From Hydrangea macrophylla (Eukaryota > Streptophyta > Magnoliopsida > Cornales > Hydrangeaceae): 64,000 bases of DNA. A program made the position numbers and the translations under genes. The DNA lies in the NCBI GenBank assembly GCA_033977485.1, contig CM066983.1, positions 66,202,010-66,266,009 of the forward strand, written 5' to 3'. The notes below the pieces were generated by a model. That model was not told where the DNA came from and ran no database searches. It saw only the letters and a list, made by a program, of their open reading frames with translations. Shown here piece after piece: positions 53,021 through 63,805 of this stretch; position 1 is the first letter of the stretch; every line of letters starts with the position of its first letter.

Positions 53021-56000
53021 GTTTTAAGACAGATGAGGAAAACACAAGCTAACATCACTATCTGGGGACTGCTGATCGCCTCCAAAAAACACAGGCAGGC
53101 AGTCTTGGATGCTTTAAACCAATCCGATGTCTCTATCGATACAGCACCGGAAGACCTCGTGGGGATGATCAGTAGAATCCCGGCTCTAGCTATTACCTTC
53201 TCGTCCGACGACCTACCTCCCGGAGGGCCCGTGCATAACAAGCCTTTGTATGTCACCGTCAAATGCTTGGGTCTGTTGCCTGCCTGTCTGGTGGACAATG
53301 GATCAGCCTTAAACGTGTGCCCATTTTGAACTGTCAATCGCATGGGTTTGGACGAATCAACTTTCATACCATCTGAGCAAAGGGTGAGAGCGTACGACAA
53401 CACTCAGAGAACTGTCATGGGCATAATTCTCCTTCACCTCGCTATCGGTCCACTTGAGAAGGAGGCCGAATTTCAGGTCATCGACATTCCTGCATCCTTC
53501 AACCTGCTGCTTGGAAGGCTATGGTTAGACAGTTTGGGCGCCATACCATCAACAATCCACCAGAAGGTCAAATGTGTTTGGAAGAGCAGGGTCTGTGACA
53601 TTCTCGGGGATAGCTGGGTTCATCCGTCTGAAGCTTCATCAAGCGCACCGGTCTTAGAGGCACAGCTGCAAGAAGAGGAGACAGGTTTGGGGGGATTCGA
53701 GTTCATTAACATGCTGGAAGAGGGAAAGCCGCGAGAGTTCCTACCGCTTTATTTTGATCAATACGCCAGTCCGTTGGTCACAGGGATAATGAAAAAGATG
53801 GGTTTCTTCCCGGGCATGGGATTGGGTAAAAATCATCAAGGCCTGCCTGAATTCCTGCGCATTCTGAGTCAGACTCACTCTCATGGTTTGGGTTACCAGC
53901 CAACAAAGGAGGAATTGAGGGCAAAGAAGAAGACAGCTAACGCGCCAATGGACCCCTATCAGAAAACACTCAACGGGTACTTCGTAAAGGAAGGAGAAGA
54001 TTTCCCCTTCTGTGGCTTCCCGAAGCCGTGGATGGATCAGAAAGGCAAATGTCTAAAGCCAGGGTTCGAGATCTTTTTTTCCCATGAGTTCTCTAAGTAC
54101 AAAGACCCATTTTTGCAAATACCTGAAAAGTCTGCTACAGTTGGCGATTGGATTGGTGTACTGGACGGACCGGTCATGCATAACCTGTTGAGCGAAAAGG
54201 GGGTAAAAGACGAAGGGAAAGGAAAGGAAGACAAGGGTCTGGAGGTCAAGGCTGAAGAAGGGTATGTTGAGGATGTATTGGAAGAGGAACCAGAGGAAGA
54301 ATCAGTGGAAAAGCCGGGGAAAGAAGAAGTGGAAGTGATTACCAAAACAGAGAATCTGGAAGAATGCTTCATCACCGACAAGGGAGGGGAAAGCAAGAAA
54401 GAATGGGTCTTTGAGTCTAGTGATAGGTATCCCCCACCCCCGGAGTCTGTAATGGCCCAAATGAGGCGTCTTTCAATTTCTATGTCTGTTGTAATTGCTC
54501 CAAAGAAAATGAATGAAAATGTGACTGATTCTGCCTACTCGAATGCGCTTAATGAATGTGATGAATATGATGATCATGAAATACCAATTGAATTGCAAAA
54601 ATTTATTGAAAAAGAAAAGGAACCTGCATGTAAAGTCATCGAAGACACTCGAACAATTAATCTGGGAAGTAAAGACAACCCTCAAAATGTTTTTATTGGC
54701 TCAACACTTAGCAATGAAGAAAGCGAAGAGCTAATCAATCTATTAAATGAATTCAAAGACGTTTTTGCATGGTCTTATAGCGATATGCCAGGAATTGATC
54801 CAAAAATCGTCCAACACCATATCCCCCTATTTCCAAATTTTAAACCAATAAAACAAAAGTTGAGGCGAATGAGGCCTGAATGGGCACTTAAGGTAAAAGA
54901 GGAGGTTGAAAAGCAATTAGGGGCCGGATTCTTGATGGTCACCGAGTATCCAGATTGGATCGCCAATATAGTACCGATTCCGAAAAAAGATGGTCGTGTT
55001 AGGGTATGCGTGGATTTCCGAGATTTGAATAAAGCAAGCCCTAAGGACGATTTTCCATTACCTCACATTGATGTTCTGGTCGATAATACGGCAGGTCACG
55101 AGCTCCTATCTTTCATGGATGGCTTCTCAGGTTATAACCAGATCCTCATGGCACCCAAGGAAAGAGAGAAAACCACTTTCATCACGCCCTGGGGGACATA
55201 TTGTTATAGAGTGATGCCATTCGGTCTTAAGAACGCAGGCGCGACCTATCAGAGGGCTGCCACCACTTTACTGCACGACATGATCCACAAAGAGGTAGAG
55301 GTGTATGTGGATGACATGATTGTGAAATCCAAGGAAAGAGGAGGACACCTAGGGGCTTTGAGGAAGTTCTTTGGGAGGTTGAGGGAGTTCAAAATGAGGC
55401 TAAACCCGCAAAAATGCACCTTCGGAGTCACTACTGGAAAATTATTAGGGTTTCTCATCACTCAAAGAGGAATAGAGGTGGACCCCACCAAAATAAAAGC
55501 CATAACCGAAATGAACCCGCCTAAAAATGAGAAAGAACTGAGGGGATTTCTGGGGAGGGTACAGTTCATTAGCCGCTTCATTTCCAAACTTACCTTAACC
55601 TGCGACCCACTGTTCAAACTACTCTGAAAAGGAGAGAAGTTTGAATGGGACGCCCCTTGCCAACAAGCCTTCGACAAAATCAAAACCTACCTCCAAAACC
55701 CACCTGTCCTGTCACCACCTTCACCCGGGAGACCCCTGTTACTTTATCTCTCTGTGTCCGAAAATTCGATGGGGTGTATGTTGGCCCAAGAAGGAGAAGA
55801 AGGTCACGTGAAAAAAGCCATTTACTACTTGAGCAAAAGAATGGTCGGATATGAGTTAAAGTATTCACCCTTGGAAAAGGCCTGTTGGGCCTTGGTTTAG
55901 TGTACCTGTCGCCTTCGCCACTACATGCTAGCCTTCCCTGTAATCCTGATATCCCGAATGGACCCATTAAAATACATATTCGAAAAGCCTGTCTTGACCA

Positions 56001-57903
56001 GTAGGATTTCCCGGTGGACCATGATGCTAGCCGAGTTTGATATTAAGTACGTCACCGCCAAATCCATGAAAGGGAGGGCCGTCGCCGAATTTCTAGCCGA
56101 TCTCGCCGTAGAATCTGAAGATAAGGGCGAATTTAAGTTTCCTGATGAGGAGGTAATGGAGGTAAAAGAGGACTTGTGGAAGATGTACTTTGACGGAGCG
56201 GCCAACCAATTGGGATATGGGGTTGGAATCATTCTCATAGCACCCGATGGGACCCCCACTCCATTAGCCGTCAAACTCAGGTATGACTCTACCAATAACA
56301 CTGCAGAATATGAGGCATGTATAATCGAAATAGAAGCGGCCTTGGCCCTGAAAGTTGAAAGGATCGATGTCTTCGGGGATTCTAACCTGATCATATCCCA
56401 AGTACGAGGCGATTGGAGGGTGAAGCATGAGAAATTGAGACCTTACCATGACTACCTAGAAAGCCTGAAAGTGCAATTCAAAAGGATTTCCTTCTATTAC
56501 CTTCCCCGAGAAGAGAACCAACTAGCCGATTCCTTAGCAACCCTAGCCTCAATGATCCAAATCCCTTCCAAGACTACCATGATCCCACTATCCATAGAAG
56601 TAAGAAGTCAACCATCATTCAAAATGATCACGGCCATAAAAGAAGAGGGTGAGGTGCCTTGGTTTGAGGACGTCTGGAATTTCATTAAAAAGGGAGAGTA
56701 CCCCGAGGGAGCCTCAGAAAAGGACAAGAAAGCAGTTCGGCGATTCTCTGCTCAGTTTGTGATCTACGCGGATAAACTATGGAAGAAGTCCTACACCGGG
56801 TATAATCTGGAGTGTTTATATGGGAATGAGGCTAAAAGAATGATGGAGGAAATACACGAAGGAGTGTGCGGGCCCCATATGAATGGGCACATGCTAGCAA
56901 AGAAGATCATCCGACAAGGGTATTATTAGACAACCTTGGACAAAGACTGTTGCGAATACGTCAAAAGATGTCACAAGTGTCAAATTCATGCAAATCTGAT
57001 GCACACTCCACCGTCACAGCTTTATAGCATGACCACCCCTTGGCCATTTTCTGTATGGGGGATCGATATCATTGGTGAGATAGTTCCCAAGGCTTCCAAT
57101 GGGCACCGATACATAATCGTGGCAATCGATTATTTTACAAAATGGGTAGAGGCAGCCTCGTATGCAACTTTGAAAGCCAAGGATGTGGTAAGTTTCATCG
57201 AAAAGAACATAATCTGTAGATATGGGGTCCCGAATGAATTCATCTCTGATCATGGTAGTCATTTCCAAGGAGAAGTCATCCCGCTATTAGAAAAATATAA
57301 GATCACCCGTCATCAGTCGTCTCCATATAGGCCTCAGACAAACGGAACGGTGGAAGCGGCAAATAAAAATGTCAAGGCGATCTTGGGAAAGACGACGGAT
57401 ACGTACAAGGACTGGCATGAAAAACTACCGTTTGCCTTATGGGGATACAGGACCTCTGTAAGAACATCTACTGGGGCAACACGTACTCCTTGGTATATGG
57501 GATGGAGGCCGTTCTCCCGGTTGAAGTAGAAATACCATCTCTAAGGGTCTTGACGGAATGTGAAGTAACCGAGCTAGAATGGATAAAGGCGAGATACGAA
57601 GAGTTGATGTTACTTGATGAGAAAAGGTTGGTGGCAATAAATCACACTCAGGGATACCAGAAGAGGATAGCCCGTGCTTTCAACAAAAAGGTTCGCCCAA
57701 GGAAGCTTGTTGAGGGTGACCTGGTCCTCAAAGAACTTAAAGTGCCCGTTTATGACCCCAGAGGAAAATTCAAACCCAACTGGGTCGGTCCATACATCAT
57801 CAAAACTCTCCTTTCCGGAGGGGCAGCCTATCTCATGGACCTGGATGGGGTTGAATTTAAGCAACCAATTAACCTCGATCGCCTCAAGAAATATTTTGCT
57901 TGA
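53021..57903 (+). pseudogene. Ogre pol: protease, G-patch, RT, RNase H, aRNH, integrase; decayed
   Basis: It continues the gag frame after the Athila insertion. Segments: protease with LVDNGSALNV (about 53288), a G-patch-like stretch MGFFPGMGLGKNHQG (about 53799-53843), an acidic linker, reverse transcriptase with YVDD (about 55302), RNase H (about 55650-55960), archaeal-type RNase H MYFDGAANQLGYG (from about 56183), and integrase (about 56880-57500; CHKCQ, GIDIIGE, ISDHGSHF). The C-terminus ends RLKKYFA. Breaks: TGA 53327-53329, TGA 55625-55627, TAG 55898-55900, TAG 56927-56929, and a one-base loss near 57481 that shifts the frame. All four stops look like C-to-T or G-to-A changes from Arg or Trp codons. 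The copy cannot make an active polyprotein. Confidence 0.9.
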
Positions 57904-58557
57904 AACCTTTTTTTTTTCTTTCAAAACCTTCAGATTAGATGAACTACGCTTGACCTGATTCCCGTTAGGGGATACGTAGGCAACCTATTCGGTTCGGTCA
58001 GTGAATAATCGCCTGATTGGCACTTTCTTTTGAAGCCTTAAGCCGAACTACTCAGGACCTGATACCCACTCGGGGATAAGTAGGCGGGCTATACCGGCCT
58101 TCGGTCCATGAAAATTCAAAAAAAAAAAAAAAATCCCTGTGTCAAACTAGGGGCACTCTCGCGTTCGCCCAGAAACACATCGAAGCCCCAAAACCAGGGG
58201 CAAACTTCGTTTGCTACCCGAAGAACCCAGATATTCCAAAAAAACCCGTCTCTGGATCCCCGGCTATTAAAATAAGTACTGTAAAAGAATATACGGAATT
58301 CATGGTATAGAATGACTAAAGCTTCAAGCAAGATTCAAAGTAAAGTAAAGAACCAAGTAAAGGCATTAAAAGGGGGATGTTCTTCATAAAAGATTAATTA
58401 GAAAAGTGAAAGCCCTGATTGAACATAAAGTCTTCCAAAAACATAAAAATCACATCTCAAAAGCGCAGCGTGAGTAGGCAGGGTCTGTCAGAAAGTTTTG
58501 TAAATGGCAAGATTCTCCCTGTTTTCTTCTACTTTATTATGCATGCATCTATCAGGC
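57904..58557 (+). other. Ogre 3' non-coding region with repeated motif
   Basis: Two related motifs, 'acctgattcccgttagggg' with 'atacgtaggc' (57951-57980) and 'acctgatacccactcgggg' with 'ataagtaggc' (58057-58085), are typical of the Ogre/Tat segment just after pol. An A15 run is at about 58118. No ORF. The distal part is probably the 3' UTR of the antisense gene at 58558. Confidence 0.7.
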
Positions 58558-59643
58558 CTACCTCGTAGCCGAAACTTGAATCTCCCGAAGGTATTCAGCA
58601 GTAGGAACGACCGAAGAAAGGGCTTCCGAAAACGGGACAGCCATCCTGCTGTGCCAAGCCTCAATGAAAGCCTTCACGACAGAAGGACGCAAAATGGATC
58701 CCCTCGTAAAATCAGCCGTGACAGCCTCAGTAGCATCCTGCAAGAGCCCAAACTGGCGGACCACCCAATCAGGAATGTAGAAAGTAGTAGCATGCAAGCC
58801 CGGTAGCCAAATGCCGGGTCGCCCAGGAAGTCGTACAGCAGTAGAACGACGAATCCACCACGGGCAGACCCAGCAGATATCGCTGTAAGATAAGCCTTGG
58901 AGCCAACCAAGCCATGCATCGATAGAGTGGAACAAGCTGTGAATCTCCATACGATCGTAAAGAAGTGACCCGCGGAGATTGGAAGGGTGTATGAAGAGGT
59001 CCAAACGCTCCATAAGCCAAACCTGCAGAACAAAAGGTGCCCCCGCAGATAATATGGCCCCTGTAGCGTGAGCATGATCCAGTCCTATCAAAGTCTCGCC
59101 GAGAACCAGCATGACCGCACTCTTCATCTCCCTCAAACCGCAGGCAATAGGTACGAGAATGTCGGAAGACGATTGAAAGAGAAAGTAAGAAAGCATAGCA
59201 ATCGATAGAGCGCTACGCCGTATAATTTGATACCCGCTGTCGTAAGGATCCCCAATGAGAGCATAAACTGAGGAGAGGCGCTCGAAGTCAATCTGTCTAT
59301 CATGAATGAAAGAGCTCGCGGTACCACGGGATATATGGAGAAGAGCCGCCAAGTCCTGAACATACCCGGCTTGTACGGGAGGAACAATCAGATCCGCGGA
59401 GGGGTCCGTATGAAGGATAGCACTGAACTCTTCAAACAATGGACAAATCTCCTGATAACCGAAGCGGAAGACGTGGAGCGAAGGATCCCAACACCGGGCA
59501 GCAGCTTGAAGCAGGCTTTCGTTTAGGAACATTCGACGGAAAGAGAAGAGATCGTTTAATCGGAAACACTCAAAGTTGAGCTTGTCAATACCCGAGAGAG
59601 TATCCATCCACGGGAAGAGGATTTGGGAGCTAACGGGGGCCAT
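58558..59643 (-). CDS. Ogre antisense gene 1, plant-mobile-domain-like, 361 residues
   Basis: ATG 59643 to stop 58558, uninterrupted. The protein resembles the plant transposon family annotated as DUF7745, related to the plant mobile domain: HVFRFGYQEICPLFEEFSAI, an all-helical pattern, and RRSALSIAMLSYFLFQSSSD. No catalytic motif is seen. It lies antisense, downstream of integrase. It is intact although the sense ORF of the same element has six breaks, which may mean selection or simply chance. Upstream (59738-59870) is a GC-rich array of inverted words shared with antisense gene 2. Confidence 0.75.
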   Translation of the reverse strand: MAPVSSQILFPWMDTLSGIDKLNFECFRLNDLFSFRRMFLNESLLQAAARCWDPSLHVFRFGYQEICPLFEEFSAILHTDPSADLIVPPVQAGYVQDLAALLHISRGTASSFIHDRQIDFERLSSVYALIGDPYDSGYQIIRRSALSIAMLSYFLFQSSSDILVPIACGLREMKSAVMLVLGETLIGLDHAHATGAILSAGAPFVLQVWLMERLDLFIHPSNLRGSLLYDRMEIHSLFHSIDAWLGWLQGLSYSDICWVCPWWIRRSTAVRLPGRPGIWLPGLHATTFYIPDWVVRQFGLLQDATEAVTADFTRGSILRPSVVKAFIEAWHSRMAVPFSEALSSVVPTAEYLREIQVSATR

Positions 59644-59737
59644 CTTGAAAAGAGGAGAAGGAAGGAAGATGGTGTTTTGCGGAGTATTGGGGAAGGAAGA
59701 AGTATAAATAGGAGAATGGGGATCTACCTACCCGCGG

Positions 59738-59870
59738 CACTCGATAAAGTGCAGCGGCACTCGATGTAGTGCCGCGCGGCAGTCCGTGAACGCCGTACGG
59801 CAGTCTCTGACTGCCGCAGCAGCACTCATCGAGTGCCGCGGAGGCCTAACTGAGTGCCGTTCCGGGTTCT
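59738..59870 (-). promoter_or_regulatory. GC-rich dyad array upstream of Ogre antisense gene 1
   Basis: Repeated GCGGCACTC / GAGTGCCGC and CGGCAGTC / GACTGCCG words form several 8-bp stems, for example GCGGCACT...AGTGCCGC at about 59753-59774 and CGGCAGTC...GACTGCCG at about 59799-59817. The surrounding DNA is AT-rich. It starts about 95 bp upstream of the ATG. Confidence 0.8.
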
Positions 59871-60230
59871 GCATTGGCCAGGGCCTGTTTGTAACACGTT
59901 CAGCCCACCTGCAAACAGAAAACTAGATAGAAAACAATAAAACGTGCACATCATGCAGCACGTGCAACAATACATTCATTCATTCATTTATTCATAAAAA
60001 TAAAAAGGGAAAACGGGATCAAGCCATGATCCCACGTACGGCAAGAAATGGATCAAGCTATGGTCACGAATAAAATAAATATCAATAAAAAAGCAATAAT
60101 AAAAGTGTTAGGAGTGCCTATCCTACCAGGGGGTAGCCATCAAAATAAAGTATGTGTGTGTATATACAGTCATCCCAATAAAGTATAAATCCTCCCATAA
60201 CACTCAAAAGCAAAAACAACAAAAGAGGGG
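59871..60230. other. Spacer between the two Ogre antisense genes
   Basis: It contains a short 'attcattcattc' repeat (59977-59989) and AT-rich DNA. No ORF. Probably upstream region of gene 1 and 3' UTR of gene 2. Confidence 0.5.
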
Positions 60231-63040
60231 TCAACCCCGACCCCGACCCCGGCCGCGAGTCTGACGAGTCGTGCGCCTGAGAGGCTCCTCCTCCGACTCG
60301 GTCCCGCTGCCTCCACCGCTCCCTCCACGACCGCCGCTGCTACCACCTCTGCCTCTGCTGGTGCCCTCGCCGCCGCCTCCGCCACGCCCAGCGCCACTAC
60401 CTCCGGGGACATCGCTGAGAGGGATGCCGAACTGCTGGAGCCGCTGCTGATGCTGCCCCACCTGCTGAGACAGGACTCTGTTCTCCTCCATCTGGAAAAG
60501 AGAAGATAAGCCCAGAAAGCAGTAAATAGACGACCGGAATACTAAGAATATAAAAGGGTAAAAGATCATACATGAGCCCTCAACTGAGCCGCAGTAGTCG
60601 CTCGAGCTCCCTCAGCCTGAAAGCAAGAATCAAGAATAAAAGATTAGCAAAGAGAGCGACAATCCTGGTCAAAGTAAAAGTGGGGATGAGTTTCTTACAA
60701 TCCACTCTCGCCCAAGGACCCACTGTCGCACGCTATGGGCATACGTCAGGCCCTCCTCCGCGTAAGCACGCGGAATGACGTCGTAATGAAGAGGTATGGT
60801 GGGAGCGCCATGTGAGAGGCGGGGAATCATCATCGAGTGAGGCTCCCCGAACGAGACGGTCGACATGGTCCAGTCCCACTCAGACAGGGCAGGGGGACGA
60901 ACCGCAGCAGGAACGGGCTACAAACGAAAGTAATAAAACATGAATAAAGAATAAAAGAAGAACTCACAGAAATAATAAAGGAATCGTTTACTCACCCGAG
61001 TCACTTCCATCAGAGGGAAGTTCGGCATCAGCTTGGCGGCACGGAAGGCCGCATATCCTACAGGGTCGTCCAAGAAGCCGTGAATACCGAAGCCGGCTCG
61101 AGCAGCCATGAAATCGCTGCCCTGAAGTGTATCCGTGGCCCTCATAGAGTCTGGAGGAGGGAACGGCACAAAGAATCTGGGGGCCGCCAGTGACTGTCTA
61201 GTCACCCTCTCTCCTAGATACCATGCCTGGCCCTCTGACCCACCATCAAGAAGTCGTCTCGTCGGGTCGTATCCAGCCGACTGCCGGATCTCCGCGCGAA
61301 CCTCAGTTAGCACCCTGAGCCACGGCTGCCAATGCACGTGCTCCTCCCTCAGATTCGTCAAGAAATTCCTGAATGAAACAAAATCGTGGGCCCCAGTCTT
61401 TCGCCCAACGCTGTCCTTCGCCCACTTCAGCCCCTGGGGCAGAGCGAGGGCGTCAGCAGCACGTGTCTTAGGAGACATCATACAGAGATACTCGTGGGAC
61501 CAAATCTGTAATAAAAGAGGAGAGAAAATGGGAGGTTAGTATAACAATTTAAATAAGTTTCTGAAAGTATAATAAGCAATGGAATATAGGAAAAAGGAGA
61601 TACCTCCCACGCTCTCCAAAAGCCACTAGTAGAGGCCGGCCTGTCCCGGGAGATGTCACCCATATGACAGTACAGGATAGCTAATCCTGTACTAGCCCAA
61701 TCAAACTCCGCAACCCGATCCAGGTGCTCCAGAGATGCCACCAGGGAAACAGAGACCCGATCACCCTTGGTGCTCAACAGAGAGCACCCCAGCATGTACA
61801 TCAGAAAGCCTCGGGCCATCTGCTCGTCGGTGAAGCCGGGTTTCCCCCAGAATGTGTCCATAAACCACCGGGCCGTGACCAAGGCCTCCTCCGGAATCAC
61901 TCCTAATAAGGGCTCCACCTGATCCCACTCCTGGTCTGTAAGGTACCGCAGGGGCTCTCCTCCGAATGGAATCCCCGTGATCATGCTAAAGTCTAGCGGG
62001 GTCATAGTCATCTCCCCAAAATCGAAATGGAAAGTACTCGTGGTATCCCACCACCGCTCAGCCAACGCATGTATCTGATGTAAGTCGTTGGAGCTCTTCG
62101 TCAAGAGTTTGACGAAGCTCCAAACCCTGCTGCATCGATAAGCCCCCGTATGGTCCCACCCAGCTCTGTATACCACTTGTACTCGTGGGCCAGGCTGCCA
62201 TGTCCCTTCAGCACTTTAGGCTGTAGCTGCAAAAAAAGAATCACAAGATTTGTTGTTAGGAAATGGATAAAGAAGAGAGCAATAAAAAGATAAGTAATAA
62301 ATAAAGGAAAAGAAGATCTAGAAGTGTTCGTAGGAAATTTCACAAGCGTGGCGCTCGTTTGCGTTAAAGGGGAAATGCATAAAAGAAAACACTTAATGAT
62401 CTAGCAAAAGAAAGAGCAGTTTGTTCACGTTTTTTTGAAATACATGCATATGTAATGTGTTGGGCCCGAAAGAGGTATAGTTTCAAGGGAGAAGTACGTA
62501 ATCGCAAGCTTTCAAGAATCAGTTTTGAATGATGAAATGGCATTAAGAACATTCAAGAAAATCCACGAGTATAATAAATGAAGAGAAGGTTCAGGATTTC
62601 ATTAGATTCTTTATTCACAAGCATCGATTAAATGGCTTTGAAAAGTCTTTGAGAAAAGCCAAAAGGAGAAAATAAAGGATGAGTGTTCGGAAAATTCAAG
62701 CGTAACATCCAGTTTCTGAAGTCCATGAGAATTGAAAATAAAATAAAAATAGAATTTCTTTACAAAAGGCATGGAATAAAGCATTCGAGATGCACGAGGT
62801 CGCCGCAAGCATGTCATTCAGAACAGGGTATCTAAAAGATGTGGCAATCCTACGTTACATTCACACAGAAAAGAAAATGCGAGAAAGAAATACGAGAAAT
62901 AAGAAAAGAGAAGCGTTTACCTCGCGTTTAAACGCGCGGGCCGACAAGTGCTCATCGGGGTCCCTCAGTAAGAGTGTGGCGTCCGGATGATGAGTGGCCG
63001 TGTATTTGGCCCTCTTCTTCCTCCCCGAACCGCTCGCCAT
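60231..63040 (-). pseudogene. Ogre antisense gene 2, plant mobile domain (MAIL-like) protein, six exons, one frameshift
   Basis: Exons on the minus strand: 63040-62921, 62226-61604, 61505-60996, 60917-60699, 60616-60572, 60491-60231. All introns are GT-AG and all phase 0. Exon 2 needs one lost base (near 62119) to keep frame; every other exon length is a multiple of three, which supports the model. The product would be about 592 residues. It has a basic N-terminus (SGSGRKKRAKY), a plant mobile domain in exons 2-3 (LAERWWD, TFHFDFGEMTMTPLDFSMIT, EEALVTARWFMDTFWG) and an Arg/Gly-rich tail (GGGGGEGTSRGRGGSSGGRG). Cellular relatives (MAIL/MAIN proteins) act in silencing and genome stability; whether the element version does so is unknown. 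Confidence 0.8.
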
Positions 63041-63267
63041 AATCTGTCAAAGGAAAAGAGAGATCCGCGCGTTAAATTCGTGAAAAATTCAGAAAAACTA
63101 CGAAACAAAAGAGTTTGATCAAGTCTTGATCAAAAAGAACATACCTGTGAATGTCGTGGATCAATACAGAAGCAAAGAGAGGATGGGAGAAAATTTCTCC
63201 AGAGAGATTTCGAGATGGAGAGAGTTGAGAGAATGAACGAAATGAGTTGAACCCGGCGGTTTAAGCC
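63041..63267 (-). promoter_or_regulatory. Upstream region of Ogre antisense gene 2
   Basis: The 5' leader and proximal promoter of the gene starting at 63040. No clear TATA box was fixed. It is followed upstream by the dyad array. Confidence 0.4.
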
Positions 63268-63403
63268 ACTGCCGCTCATCGCGGCACTCGGTTTTTCGTG
63301 CGCGGCAGTTGATGGACTGCCGCGTGGCACTCACTAACTGTCGCAACGGCACTCTGAGAATGCCGCGCGGCACTCACGGACTGCCGCAAAAAACCGCGTG
63401 TGC
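63268..63403 (-). promoter_or_regulatory. GC-rich dyad array upstream of Ogre antisense gene 2
   Basis: The same vocabulary as 59738-59870: GCGGCACTC, GCGGCAGT...ACTGCCGC (about 63302-63323), CGGCACTC and GACTGCCGC. It lies about 230 bp upstream of the ATG. Confidence 0.8.
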
Positions 63404-63569
63404 CGCGATTAAGGCGGTTCAAAGATGCTCGCTTTCCCCCCGAAAATTCAAATCAAGTCCCGAAAATTGAATTTGAGGCCCCCAAAATTTGCCCTCATTA
63501 CACTTTTGGCCCTCGGGGTCATTTTTAGGTACACATTGACTACAAATTTCAAAATTTAAGAGTATATAT

Positions 63570-63775
63570 GAGCCCGTGGGCCCCAAATTTTTGAAAAGTG
63601 AAGATATTTGAGCTCGTGGGCCTCCAACCTTGGAAAATTGATAATATCCGAGCTTGTGGGCTCCCGAATTTTGACAGCTGATAATATTCGAGCCCGTGGG
63701 CTCCCGAATTTTGAAAATCAAAATTTTTTTCGAGCCTGTGGGCTCTCAAATTTGAAAATTTGAGCCTACGGGCCC
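63570..63775. repeat. ~40-bp tandem repeat, five to six units
   Basis: 'agcYYgtggg' words start at 63571, 63611, 63651, 63691 and 63733, with a variant at 63761. Each is followed by 'ctcccgaattttga' or similar. Confidence 0.88.
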
Positions 63776-63805
63776 AAAATCTGGAAAATTGATAGAAGAT
63801 TTCGG

